DNA of 64,000 nt, from positions 1,178,001-1,242,000 of the forward strand of contig CAVSES010000001.1 in NCBI GenBank assembly GCA_963727045.1, in the 5' to 3' direction. Every line of letters starts with the position of its first letter. Position 1 is the stretch's first letter. Shown here one piece after another: positions 43,800-52,950 of this stretch. The DNA is from Bog-1198 sp963727045. GTDB taxonomy: Bacteria; Pseudomonadota; Gammaproteobacteria; Steroidobacterales; Steroidobacteraceae. The position numbers were made by a program, and so were the translations under genes. The notes beneath the pieces were generated by a model. The model did not search any database, was not told the origin of the DNA, and saw only the letters and a program-made list of their open reading frames with translations.

Positions 43800-46700
43800 A
43801 TGTCGATATCGGTCAACAAGACATTGCACGGCCATTCAGCCGCGGCGGCGGAACTCGGCTTTCTCGCGGGCGGCGGCGAGATGGGCGCCCGCATGCGCGC
43901 GCTTGATTGGACGAAGACACCGCTCGGGGACCCTGCCCTGTGGCCCCCATCGCTCAAAACCATTGTCCGGGTGATGCTCGATTCGCGCTACGCGATGTGG
44001 ATGCTGTGGGGTCCGGAATTTACGTTCTTTTGCAATGACGCGTATCTGCCCACCGTCGGCATCAAGAGCAGTTGGGTTCTGGGCGCCCGCTCCGACAAGG
44101 TGTGGGCGGAGATATGGCCCGAACTAGCTCCCCGGATCGCGCGCGTGCTCGAGTTGGGAGAGGCAACCTGGGATGAAGGGCTGCTTCTGTTCCTGGAACG
44201 CAGCGGCTTTACCGAGGAGACATATCACACGTTCTCCTACAGCCCCGTTTACAACGACGAAAGCCGCATTTCCGGAATGCTTTGCGTGGTCACCGAAGTG
44301 ACGGACAAGGTCATCGGCGAGCGGCGTCTGCGGATCCTGCGCGACCTGGCGGCGCGCTCGGTCGGTGTGGAGAGCGTCGAGAAGGCGTGTGAACGTCTGT
44401 GCGAAGTCTTGGGGCAATACCCCCTGGATACGCCGTTCGGCGCCTTGTATCTGCAGGACGTCCAAGGACAGAGGTTTCGATGCGTGGCACGCACTGCCGG
44501 TGCGCACGGCACCAGCCTGCCCGCGACCGTGGCCGTCGAGGATTCCATCTGGCCGGTACGGAAATTGGTGCTGAGCGAAGCAGATCAGGAAGTAAGCCTT
44601 CCTCGACTCGGCATCGCGATCGCGGCCGGGCCGTGGCCGGATACCGTGCAGCACGCGCTCATGATGCCCTTGAAGGGCCCCGGATCCGGCGACCTCACTG
44701 GTTTTCTGATGGTGGGGGTCAGTCCCCGGCGTCCGTTCGACGCCGCCTACCGGTCATTCCTGGAACTCATCGCCCGGCAGCTATCGACGGTGATTGCGGA
44801 TGCGCAGGCTTACGAAGCGCAGATAAGGCGCGCCGAAGCGCTGGCGGAAATCGACCGCGCCAAAACGATCTTCTTTTCGAATGTGAGCCATGAATTTCGA
44901 ACGCCCCTGACCCTCATGCTCGGGCCCATCGAGCAGACGATCGCCGACGGCCGGATTCCAATCGATGCCCGCGACCGGCTGGCGTTGGTGCAGCGAAATT
45001 CGCTGCGGCTCTTGAAGCTCGTCAACTCGCTGCTGGATTTCGCCCGAATTGAGGCAGGGCGGGTGCAAGCCTCGTTTGAACCGACCGATCTCGCCGCGTT
45101 GACGCGCGACCTCGCCAGCACGTTTCGTTCGGCAATCGAACGCGCCGGCCTGCGTTTCACCGTCGAGTGCGGCGATTTGCATGAGGCCGTGTATGTCGAC
45201 CGTGAAATGTGGGAAAAAATAGTCCTCAACCTATTGTCGAACGCATTCAAATTCACGCTGCGCGGCGAGATTGCCGTCCGCCTGGCGCGGGAGAACGGCC
45301 ATGCCGTGCTCACGGTGGCCGATTCCGGGGTCGGCGTTCCCGCCAAGGAACTCCCCCGATTGTTCGAGCGCTTCCATCGGGTCGAAGGCGGCGAAGCGCG
45401 TACTCAGGAAGGCTCCGGGATCGGCCTTGCGCTCGTCCACGAATTGGTAAGGCTGCACGGCGCATCGATTGACGTTGCGAGCGAGCTCAATCGCGGAACC
45501 ACATTTCGCGTGTCGGTTCCCCTGGGGGACGCGCACCTGCCGCCGGAATATCTGCACCCTCCCCGCAGCCACCCCTTGGCCGCACTCGGCGCGCAAACCT
45601 TCGTTCAAGAGGCGTTGCGGTGGCTGCCGGAGGAGAGCGTCGGGAGCGCGGCCGCGGGGGCGGCGTTGCCCGAGACATCGAGCCCCGTGCGCGATCCACG
45701 CTTTGCAGGCACCTTCGGCGCCCGCGTGATTCTTGCAGACGACAACGCGGACATGCGCGAGTACCTTCGCGAACTCCTGGCGCCCGCCTACCGGATTGAA
45801 ACGGTGGCCGATGGCGAGCAGGCGATCGAAGCCGCGCGCCGCGAGCGGCCGGATCTGATTTTGGCGGACGTCATGATGCCTCACCTCGACGGCTTCGGAT
45901 TATTGGCGGCGATCCGGCAGGACGAGTCGTTGCGGAGCGTGCCCGTCGTCATTCTGTCGGCACGCGCGGGCGAGGAGGCAAAAATCGAAGGATTCGACGC
46001 CGGCGCCGACGACTACTTGATCAAACCATTCTCGGCGCGCGAGCTGGTTGCCCGCATCGGTGCTCTGCTGGAACTCGCGAGCATACGCCGGGAGGCTGAA
46101 AACGCCTTGAGACTGCGCACGGCCCAGTTCCAGACGCTGCTCAACGAGGCGCCGCTCGGCGTTTATCTCGTGGGCGCCGACTTTCGCATCCACGAAGCGA
46201 ATCCGCCGGCGCGTTCCCTGTTCGGCGACATGCATGATCTGGTCGGCCGCGACTTCGATGAGGTCGTTCACAGGCTCTGGAGAGGGGAATACGCCGATGA
46301 AGTCGTGCGCCTTTTCAGACACACGCTGGAAACCGGGGAGCCTTATGTGGCGCCGGAGCGCGCCGAGAGGCGGCTCGACCGGGGCACCGCGGAGATCTAC
46401 GAGTGGCAAATCAACCGAATCGGATTGCCGGATGGGAATTTCGGCGTCGTATGCTATTTTCGGGACATATCAGTGCACATCCGGGCCCGCAACGCGTTGC
46501 AGGATGCAGACCGTCAGAAGGACGAATTTCTGGCCATGCTGGCGCACGAGCTGCGAAATCCGCTGGCGCCGATCCAAAACGCAAGCACCCTGCTGGCGGC
46601 CCTCACCCATCATGAGCCTCGAGCACAGTTCAGCGTCGGGGTCATCAAACGGCAGGTCACGCAGCTGACGCGCCTCGTCGATGACCTGCTCGATGTCTCG

Positions 46701-47609
46701 AGGATCACCCAGGGCCGTATCGAACTCAAGCGTGAGCCGCTCGAACTCGGCGCCATCATCTCCCAGGCGGTCGAGGTCGTGGACTCGCTGTTCCGCGAGC
46801 AACGCCACAAGGTGTCCATTGCGATGGGATATCGCCCCCTCTACGTGCTCGGCGACAACGCGCGGCTCGTGCAGTGCGTCGGAAACGTCCTCACCAATTC
46901 TGCCAAATATACCGATCCTGACGGGGAGATCTCGATTCGATCCTTCTCGAGCGACGGTACCGCGGTGCTTCAAATCACGGACAATGGCGTGGGCATCTCG
47001 CCCGATCTCCTGCCGCGAATTTTCGACCTGTTCGTGCAAAGCGAGCGCACGCTCGACCGGGCCCAGGGCGGCTTGGGCATCGGCCTCTCGGTGGTGAAGC
47101 GTCTCATCGAAATGCACGGGGGAAAGGTGCAGGCACGCAGCGATGGGCTCGGCCGCGGCACCACGTTCGAGATCCGGCTGCCGCTCATTCAGCGCCCGCG
47201 CACCACCGTCGACGCGCATGCGCCTTTGAGCACCGCGCCTCAGAGAATATTGGTCGTCGATGACAACATCGATGCCGCCGATACGCTCGGCATGCTTCTG
47301 GAACTCGAGGGTCACGAGGCTCAGGCGGTGTACACGCCCGCGGAGGCGCTCGAACGCGCAAGGACCTTCAGGCCCGATATCGTGCTGCTGGACATCGGCC
47401 TTCCGGGGATGAACGGCTATGAACTCGCCCAGCGATTCCGCTCAATGCCGGAACTCGACGGTGTGCGGCTGATCGCCTTGACCGGCTACGGAAAGAGCGA
47501 GGATCAGCAGCGGACCAAGGCGGCCGGATTTGACGATCATCTCGTCAAACCCGTCGATGCCGTGACGCTCAAGTCGGCGCTGATGCGGGCCTCAAACCGG
47601 GATAAATAG
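43800..47609 (+). CDS. double hybrid histidine kinase (PAS-GAF-HisKA-HATPase-REC-PAS-HisKA-HATPase-REC)
   Basis: 1269 residues from the ATG at 43800. Order: PAS-like region about 30-170 (MLWGPEFTFFCNDAYLP), GAF 180-336, HisKA 1 with H364 (FSNVSHEFRTPL), HATPase 467-573, REC1 from 640 (ILADDNADMREYL), PAS2 from 777, HisKA 2 near 915 (LAMLAHELRNPL), HATPase, and REC2 from 1150 (VVDDNIDAADTL). It is soluble. Two complete kinase cores in one chain suggest sequential phosphorelay or internal regulation. Its 3' end overlaps the convergent glycosidase gene by 18 bases. Confidence 0.9.
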   Translation: MSISVNKTLHGHSAAAAELGFLAGGGEMGARMRALDWTKTPLGDPALWPPSLKTIVRVMLDSRYAMWMLWGPEFTFFCNDAYLPTVGIKSSWVLGARSDKVWAEIWPELAPRIARVLELGEATWDEGLLLFLERSGFTEETYHTFSYSPVYNDESRISGMLCVVTEVTDKVIGERRLRILRDLAARSVGVESVEKACERLCEVLGQYPLDTPFGALYLQDVQGQRFRCVARTAGAHGTSLPATVAVEDSIWPVRKLVLSEADQEVSLPRLGIAIAAGPWPDTVQHALMMPLKGPGSGDLTGFLMVGVSPRRPFDAAYRSFLELIARQLSTVIADAQAYEAQIRRAEALAEIDRAKTIFFSNVSHEFRTPLTLMLGPIEQTIADGRIPIDARDRLALVQRNSLRLLKLVNSLLDFARIEAGRVQASFEPTDLAALTRDLASTFRSAIERAGLRFTVECGDLHEAVYVDREMWEKIVLNLLSNAFKFTLRGEIAVRLARENGHAVLTVADSGVGVPAKELPRLFERFHRVEGGEARTQEGSGIGLALVHELVRLHGASIDVASELNRGTTFRVSVPLGDAHLPPEYLHPPRSHPLAALGAQTFVQEALRWLPEESVGSAAAGAALPETSSPVRDPRFAGTFGARVILADDNADMREYLRELLAPAYRIETVADGEQAIEAARRERPDLILADVMMPHLDGFGLLAAIRQDESLRSVPVVILSARAGEEAKIEGFDAGADDYLIKPFSARELVARIGALLELASIRREAENALRLRTAQFQTLLNEAPLGVYLVGADFRIHEANPPARSLFGDMHDLVGRDFDEVVHRLWRGEYADEVVRLFRHTLETGEPYVAPERAERRLDRGTAEIYEWQINRIGLPDGNFGVVCYFRDISVHIRARNALQDADRQKDEFLAMLAHELRNPLAPIQNASTLLAALTHHEPRAQFSVGVIKRQVTQLTRLVDDLLDVSRITQGRIELKREPLELGAIISQAVEVVDSLFREQRHKVSIAMGYRPLYVLGDNARLVQCVGNVLTNSAKYTDPDGEISIRSFSSDGTAVLQITDNGVGISPDLLPRIFDLFVQSERTLDRAQGGLGIGLSVVKRLIEMHGGKVQARSDGLGRGTTFEIRLPLIQRPRTTVDAHAPLSTAPQRILVVDDNIDAADTLGMLLELEGHEAQAVYTPAEALERARTFRPDIVLLDIGLPGMNGYELAQRFRSMPELDGVRLIALTGYGKSEDQQRTKAAGFDDHLVKPVDAVTLKSALMRASNRDK

Positions 47610-48779
47610 CGCGCTCTTGCCCGTCGACACCGCGTGCTCGGCCAAAAGATATGCCGCGGCGTTCCACGACTGCCCCGGCATTCCCCTGGGCTTCAGCGTT
47701 TTTCCGTGAAACCATTCCGTGAACGCCCAGTCTCGAATCGCACAGGCGCGCGCCAGTTTGACGAGCTCCGCTCCTGCCTGCGTCCTCCTGCCCGCCGCCA
47801 CGAGAGCGGCGATCCAGAACCCGCCGACCATGGGCCATATGCCGCCGTTGTGGTATTGCCACTCGAGATTCTGCCGGTGGCGTCCCATATATGCGCGCCA
47901 CAGCGAACTGTTCCGTTTGATCGGGCGCGTGACGGCGCGCACCGGATAGGGATCGCCGACGTGGGCCTTCGTCAGCGCATCGAGCGTTCGCCGGCTGGCC
48001 GGTGCGTCCGCGAGTCCGAACAGGACGGCCAGCACGTTGCCGAACACATCACCCTCCTCCCCAAAGAAAGAGAAGTTGACGAAGCTCAAGTACAGATCCC
48101 GGTCCCTGCCCCGCCGGAGCGCATAGTCGTTGAGCAGCCGCGCGCGACGATATTCGGCGATGCCCGCCGAAAACGGATGGAACAGCCCGTTGAAGTTCTC
48201 GCGCGTCATCCGCGCATGGGGAACGCGGTACACACGCTTCACGAAGTACCACAACGCATTCGTGTACAGGACGAACCCCGAGCGCGGCATGATGTCGGCC
48301 CAGTCGCTCGCTTCGTTTTGCTGCAGCAAAAAAAAGCGCTGATGCTCCTGCGCCAGCAGCCATTGCAGAGCAAGCCCGATCTGCCTCGAGTGATGCCTCC
48401 GCAGCCCCCGCACATGGCCGCCGCGATCGAGGAACCAGAGCGCGACCAGCCACCACAGCGTCGAATCGATGCAACCCAGGTACCAGAAATCCGCCTCCTG
48501 CCTGTGCAGATCCACGAACTTCGCAATTTGTCCGTTGGGCGCCTGATGGTGCGCAAGAGTGCGCAGGCCCGTTGCCGCTGCGCGTCGCAGAAGCTTGTCG
48601 CCGGACAAGGCCATGCCGATTGCACACACGGCAGCGTCGCGCCCGAAAACGGCGGTATATCCCCGCTCGCTGGCACGCGCGCCGGGCGAGGCCGCCAGGA
48701 CGCCTCCCGGTGTGAGATTCCGCCGCAGCAACTCGACGGAACGTTGATGGCAGGTATCGAGCAGCAGTTGGTCCTTCAT
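47592..48779 (-). CDS. GH100-like (alpha/alpha)6-barrel glycosidase
   Basis: 395 residues, no signal peptide. Motifs include GYTAVFGRDAAVCAIGMAL near residue 40, CIDSTLWWLVALW near 105, EWQYHNGGIWPMVGGFWIAA near 320 and PRGMPGQSWNAAAYLLAEHA near 365. They resemble GH100 alkaline/neutral invertases and related amylo-alpha-1,6-glucosidase-type enzymes. The Asp in FGRDAA and a C-terminal acid would be the catalytic pair by analogy. The substrate, possibly sucrose or a related intracellular glycoside, is inferred. The gene is divergent from the DksA-type gene at 48955. Confidence 0.7.
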   Translation of the reverse strand: MKDQLLLDTCHQRSVELLRRNLTPGGVLAASPGARASERGYTAVFGRDAAVCAIGMALSGDKLLRRAAATGLRTLAHHQAPNGQIAKFVDLHRQEADFWYLGCIDSTLWWLVALWFLDRGGHVRGLRRHHSRQIGLALQWLLAQEHQRFFLLQQNEASDWADIMPRSGFVLYTNALWYFVKRVYRVPHARMTRENFNGLFHPFSAGIAEYRRARLLNDYALRRGRDRDLYLSFVNFSFFGEEGDVFGNVLAVLFGLADAPASRRTLDALTKAHVGDPYPVRAVTRPIKRNSSLWRAYMGRHRQNLEWQYHNGGIWPMVGGFWIAALVAAGRRTQAGAELVKLARACAIRDWAFTEWFHGKTLKPRGMPGQSWNAAAYLLAEHAVSTGKSALFIPV

Positions 48780-48954
48780 CGCCCCGTAGTCTAGCGTGGG
48801 CCGCGGCTATATTGCAGTGCATCACGACACCCGACCACAACAACGCCGAACCGGGCGCGACTTGGGTGCCAAGCTCGCTTGCAAATCGGGGTGGGAAGAC
48901 AAATATGAGTTCAGGCGGCACTATGGTCGCCCATGTCTATTTGAGGAGAATGCA

Positions 48955-49221
48955 ATGGCAACGGGTTGGGCGGCCGAGGGCGCGGTGCAGGAACAAATAG
49001 ACGCCACCGTCAAGGACGGAATCGAGCGGGCCAGGGGCAGATTGCCCCAGGGACCCAGCCTTGCCCATTGCGCAGAATGCGGCGCGGAGATTCCCGAGGC
49101 GCGGCGCAGCGCCGTCCCCGGCGTACGTCTCTGTCTGGCATGCCAGGATGTCCAGGACCGGGAGACCGTGCGTGCCGCCGGATACAACCGGCGCGGCAGC
49201 AAGGACAGCCAGCTGCGCTGA
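48955..49221 (+). CDS. DksA/TraR-type C4 zinc-finger protein (YbiI-like)
   Basis: 88 residues from the ATG at 48955, which follows GAGGAG. The zinc finger is CAECGAEIPEARR ... GVRLCLACQDVQD, with the C-x2-C and C-x2-C pairs. Compared with DksA it lacks the long coiled-coil domain, as in E. coli YbiI. Such proteins may bind RNA polymerase or simply hold zinc. Confidence 0.82.
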   Translation: MATGWAAEGAVQEQIDATVKDGIERARGRLPQGPSLAHCAECGAEIPEARRSAVPGVRLCLACQDVQDRETVRAAGYNRRGSKDSQLR

Positions 49222-49316
49222 GGCCGGACGGCGCCCCCGCGCGCCGGTCGTGCGGGCAATCCCTCCGCTACCAAGGTACAATGGTACGTTGCAATCGACG
49301 GACCCGGTGCCCGCAA

Positions 49317-49712
49317 ATGACCGACGATGAATTCATCGAGGCGTTCGAGAATGCCAGCCTGGACGGCGCCTCATTTCATCATGCAGACCATGTCCGGATG
49401 GCATATCTCCATCTCTGCCGCTATCCGGTGCTCGACGCTCTGCAGCGCTTCTCGGCCTCGCTGATGAGATTGGCGGCATCCCTCGGCAAGCCCGGGCTTT
49501 ATCACGAAACCATCACCTGGGCATTCCTGCTGCTGATTCACGAGCGGATGGCCCGCGGCCAAGGCGCACGGTCGTGGGCGGAATTCGCGGCGGCCAACCA
49601 GGATCTCATGACGTGGGAGAACAACGTCCTGAAGAAATACTACCGCGACGAGACGCTCTCCTCGGCGCTGGCGAAACGCACGTTCATGTTCCCGGACAAG
49701 ATTTCACTTTAG
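49317..49712 (+). CDS. conserved hypothetical protein
   Basis: 131 residues from the ATG at 49317. All-helical with no membrane segment: TDDEFIEAFENASLDGASFH, HHADHVRMAYLHLCRYPVLD, GKPGLYHETITWAFLLLIHE, and WENNVLKKYYRDETL. The His-rich ASFHHADH and YHETITW motifs recall a conserved bacterial family of unknown function; the paired His residues could bind metal. It overlaps the CAP-domain gene convergently by 9 bases. Confidence 0.7.
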   Translation: MTDDEFIEAFENASLDGASFHHADHVRMAYLHLCRYPVLDALQRFSASLMRLAASLGKPGLYHETITWAFLLLIHERMARGQGARSWAEFAAANQDLMTWENNVLKKYYRDETLSSALAKRTFMFPDKISL

Positions 49713-50576
49713 CGACGCCGTGCCGGCTTCCCGCCCGGGCGCGGCCAGCAATTGAACCCAGTACAAACCGCGTTTCGAGGTCCTTCCCGCCGCGTAGGCG
49801 ATGCCCATTTCCGCGAACCTGGGGTCCATCAGGTTCTCGCAATGGCCGGGACTGTCGAGCCATCCTCGGACCGCCTCGTCGGCCGATGATGGACCGTAGG
49901 CAATGTTCTCGCCCACCAGTTTCTCCCGGTAGCCGGCCGCGCGGACACGCTCCGCCGGTGAGCGCCCTGCGCGATCGTGGTGCTCAAAATAGCCATGCTC
50001 GGCCATGTCCGTTGCGTGTCCCAACGCAACCCCTGCAAGCGCAGCGGAGAGTGCGACGGGCGGCGCCGCGCCAAAGGTGCGCCCGCCACATCGGGTGCCG
50101 CGGGCGCGCACCTCATTGACGAGTTCGAGCACCCGCGCCGCCAGCGCGGGTGCTTGCGATCGCGAGGGCACCGAGTAGGCGGATGCCAGAATGAGCCAGG
50201 TATCCCGTCCCCGCTGATGGACGCCGATGTCGCGCAGGCTGCGATTCATCAGCGTGCGGCATTCCGATCGCCTGAGCAGCCGGACCATGGATGAATCGGA
50301 GCCGCTGAGGTGCAACCCCGCCGTGGCTTCGGCCTGATAGCCGCTTCGCTCGGTGGCTGCCGCGGGCGGGCTTCCCCCGGCCCATGCTGCGGCGGCACGG
50401 TCGAGCAGCGCATTGTGATTGAGCGGAGGGACGGGCGCCTGAAGGCCGCCGCAGCCGCCTTCCCTGAGTAGTTGCACCGCGGACAGCGCGTCGGCCCGTG
50501 CAATCGTTGCCGGGAGCATGGCGAGCCAAATCCAAAGGCCCCAGAATTGTCCCTTGATTGAACGATGCAACGGCAT
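49704..50576 (-). CDS. CAP/SCP-domain exported protein
   Basis: 290 residues with a signal peptide (GLWIWLAMLPATIARA). The N-terminal third has two internal cysteines and resembles no family I can name. The C-terminal CAP domain (about 150-280) contains LVNEVRARGTRCG, GHATDMAEHGYFEHHDRAG, VGENIAYGPSSADEAVRGW, DSPGHCENLMDPRFAEMGI and YWVQLLA. These are the CAP1-CAP4 motifs of bacterial SCP/YkwD proteins, secreted proteins with varied and mostly unknown roles. Confidence 0.85.
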   Translation of the reverse strand: MPLHRSIKGQFWGLWIWLAMLPATIARADALSAVQLLREGGCGGLQAPVPPLNHNALLDRAAAAWAGGSPPAAATERSGYQAEATAGLHLSGSDSSMVRLLRRSECRTLMNRSLRDIGVHQRGRDTWLILASAYSVPSRSQAPALAARVLELVNEVRARGTRCGGRTFGAAPPVALSAALAGVALGHATDMAEHGYFEHHDRAGRSPAERVRAAGYREKLVGENIAYGPSSADEAVRGWLDSPGHCENLMDPRFAEMGIAYAAGRTSKRGLYWVQLLAAPGREAGTASLK

Positions 50577-50701
50577 TTCTCCTGTCGTTACATCAGCAAC
50601 GCGCGGCCCGTCAAGTCGATGACTCTGGCCGCCGGAACCGGATCACAGATTGCGCAGGCCGAGGGGCTCACTCGGCGCGCCCGGGCGGCGAGATGGCCGC
50701 C

Positions 50702-50956
50702 TCAGTAATGCAGCGGTGAGCCGGTATCGCGCACGCGTCCCGGCATGAACCGGTCGACCACGTCGTTTTCGATCGACAACTTCATGATCTGCAGGCGCTC
50801 CTTCGATGTGGCGTCCCACGTCATGTCATCGTAGGCGCATCGAAGCTCGATCGGCTCACCGGTCTGCAATTTTCGCTTGATTTCGCGTCGCGAGACCGAC
50901 AGCGCGCTGTGCCGCTTGCAGACGCTGCAGGTGATGGGAACGAAGAGGGTTTCCAT
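50702..50956 (-). CDS. small zinc-ribbon-like hypothetical protein
   Basis: 84 residues. One CxxC pair (PITCSVCKRHSALSV) and a later single Cys (LRCAYDD) suggest an incomplete zinc site. The rest is charged and soluble (SRREIKRKLQTG; TSKERLQIMKLSIENDVVD). No domain is recognised. GGAATTTCG lies before the ATG. It is divergent from mtnA across about 200 bases. Confidence 0.55.
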   Translation of the reverse strand: METLFVPITCSVCKRHSALSVSRREIKRKLQTGEPIELRCAYDDMTWDATSKERLQIMKLSIENDVVDRFMPGRVRDTGSPLHY

Positions 50957-51098
50957 CTTTCGAAATTCCTTTGGCTTGGGGCTTCAGCCGGGAACTCTAC
51001 AGCAGCGCGGAACGTCCGTGTAGCCGCAAAATAAAACACTGAGGGCTTGCCGGTCCCGACGAAACCGCGAAGAGGCCCCGCTGATCCAGGGGTTTTTC

Positions 51099-51127
51099 TT
51101 GCCAAATCAACGGCTCGTGCATAATAG
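51099..51127 (+). promoter_or_regulatory. candidate sigma-70 promoter for mtnA operon
   Basis: TTGCCA at 51099-51104 is followed by a -10-like TAATAG at 51122-51127 (17-base spacer) or CATAAT at 51120-51125 (15-base spacer). It ends 34 bases before the mtnA ATG at 51161. The fit to consensus is moderate. Confidence 0.4.
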
Positions 51128-51160
51128 ATCGTGGGTTACAAGAGTATATTAGGTCACGCA

Positions 51161-52252
51161 ATGAGAGTATCCGGCACGCATTACCGCACGATATGGCCGA
51201 CCGCGGCCGGAGCAGTCCGCGTCATCGACCAGTCCCGCCTGCCATTTGAATTCACGACGGTCGATCTCGAAACGCTCGATGATGCCGCGCGGGCCATCCA
51301 GAGCATGGTGGTGCGCGGCGCACCGCTGATCGGCGCCACAGCCGCCTACGGCATGGCGCTCGCCCTGCGCTCGAGCACATCGGGGACGCGCATCGAGGAG
51401 GCCGCGCGCATTTTGGGCGCAACGCGGCCGACGGCGATCAACCTCGCGTGGGCGCTGCGACGGATGCGCGAAGCGCTTGCGCCGGTCGCACCGCGCGAGA
51501 GGCTTGCTGCCGCATTCCGCGAGTCCGCTGCGATCTGCGACTCGGAGGTCGAGCAATGCCGCTCCATCGGCGTGCATGGTCTCGAGATCATCCGCGAGCG
51601 CGCAAACAGAACGGCAGGACCCGTCAACATTCTCACCCACTGCAACGCAGGCTGGCTTGCGTGCGTCGATTGGGGAACGGCGCTCTCGCCCATCTACATG
51701 GCTCATGACGCCGGATTTCGGGTCCACGTCTGGGTGGACGAAACGAGACCGCGCAATCAAGGTGCCTCATTGACCGCTTTCGAACTCGGCGCGCATGGAG
51801 TGCCCCACACGGTGATCGCCGACAATCTCGGCGGTCTCCTCATGCAACGGGGCCAGGTCGATATGGTGATCGTGGGCAGCGATCGCACCACCGGGGCGGG
51901 AGACGTGTGCAACAAGGTCGGCACTTATCTCAAAGCGCTGGCCGCCCACGATAACGGCGTACCGTTCTATGTGGCGCTGCCGCTCAGCACCATCGACTGG
52001 TCGCTTGAGCGCGGACACGACATCCCGATCGAGGAGCGGTCCGCGACCGAACTCACCCATGTCACCGGGCAGAGTCCGACCGGCGCGATCGAGACCGTGA
52101 GAGTGGTGCCGGAGGCGAGCGCGGCGCTCAATCTGGCTTTCGACGTGACGCCGGCGAGGCTGGTCACCGCGCTGATCACCGAGCGCGGCATCTGTCCGGC
52201 AAGCCGGGCCGGATTGAGGAGTGCATATCCCGAGCACCGAGCGGCAGGATGA
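51161..52252 (+). CDS. mtnA: S-methyl-5-thioribose-1-phosphate isomerase
   Basis: 363 residues from the ATG at 51161 (AGG upstream). The eIF2B-like fold shows SMVVRGAPLIGATAAYG, NILTHCNAGWLAC with the catalytic Cys, and VGSDRTTGAGDVCNKVGTY with the catalytic Asp. It converts 5-methylthioribose-1-phosphate, or 5-deoxyribose-1-phosphate, to the ribulose form. Its stop overlaps the aldolase ATG as ATGA. With the next two genes it forms a complete salvage branch. Confidence 0.93.
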   Translation: MRVSGTHYRTIWPTAAGAVRVIDQSRLPFEFTTVDLETLDDAARAIQSMVVRGAPLIGATAAYGMALALRSSTSGTRIEEAARILGATRPTAINLAWALRRMREALAPVAPRERLAAAFRESAAICDSEVEQCRSIGVHGLEIIRERANRTAGPVNILTHCNAGWLACVDWGTALSPIYMAHDAGFRVHVWVDETRPRNQGASLTAFELGAHGVPHTVIADNLGGLLMQRGQVDMVIVGSDRTTGAGDVCNKVGTYLKALAAHDNGVPFYVALPLSTIDWSLERGHDIPIEERSATELTHVTGQSPTGAIETVRVVPEASAALNLAFDVTPARLVTALITERGICPASRAGLRSAYPEHRAAG

Positions 52253-52950
52253 TGTGTCCCGGCGGCACGAATCGCGACGACGCTCATCGCGAGGCGATCA
52301 TTGCCGGCTGCCGCGAACTCGAGCGCCGCGGTCTCACACAGGGTACCTCGGGCAATATCAGTTTGCGGTTCGACGAGCGCCGCTTCTTCGTGAGTCCGAG
52401 CGGCATCCCCTATGACTCCCTCGAATGCGGCGACATCCCCCTGATGGATCTGGACGGCCGCTGGTACGGCCGCCGGCGTCCGTCGAGCGAGTGGCGGTTT
52501 CATCGCGACATTTTCAAGTCGAGTAGCGACATCGGCGCCATCGTTCATACCCATTCCCGGCACGCCACCGCGCTTGCCTGCACGGGAAGGGGAATTCCTG
52601 CGTTTCACTACATGGTGGCCGTTGCGGGCGGTGCGGACATCCGCTGCGCTCCCTATCACACCTTCGGCACACAGGGCCTCTCGGATGCCGCGCTCGCCGC
52701 TTTGAGCGGCCGGCTGTCGTGCCTGCTCGCGAATCACGGCGTCATCGCCATCGGCACGGATCTGGCCGCCGCCCTCGCGCTCGCCGCGGAGGTCGAGAAC
52801 CTGGCCGCACAGTATTGTGCGGCGCTGGCCGTCGGGAATGTGCACATCCTGCCCGAGGCCGAGATGCGCAACGTGCTCGAGAAGTTCCGCACCTACGGAC
52901 GGCAGGATGCGCCGGACCCCGATCTCGTGTTTGGCGGCGAGAATCCATGA
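52249..52950 (+). CDS. class II aldolase (5-methylthioribulose-1-phosphate / 5-deoxyribulose-1-phosphate aldolase, Ald2-like)
   Basis: 233 residues. Class II aldolase landmarks are GLTQGTSGNISLR, SPSGIPYDSL, the conserved RPSSEWRFHRDIF, the metal-binding VHTHSRHATALA and the later NHGVIAIG. Instead of mtnB-mtnC-mtnD genes, this aldolase lies between mtnA and mtnK, the layout of the dihydroxyacetone-phosphate shunt, in which the sugar phosphate is cleaved to DHAP and (2-methylthio)acetaldehyde or acetaldehyde. Start and stop overlap both neighbours as ATGA. MtnB-type dehydratase activity is the main alternative, since MtnB belongs to the same superfamily. Confidence 0.8.
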   Translation: MMCPGGTNRDDAHREAIIAGCRELERRGLTQGTSGNISLRFDERRFFVSPSGIPYDSLECGDIPLMDLDGRWYGRRRPSSEWRFHRDIFKSSSDIGAIVHTHSRHATALACTGRGIPAFHYMVAVAGGADIRCAPYHTFGTQGLSDAALAALSGRLSCLLANHGVIAIGTDLAAALALAAEVENLAAQYCAALAVGNVHILPEAEMRNVLEKFRTYGRQDAPDPDLVFGGENP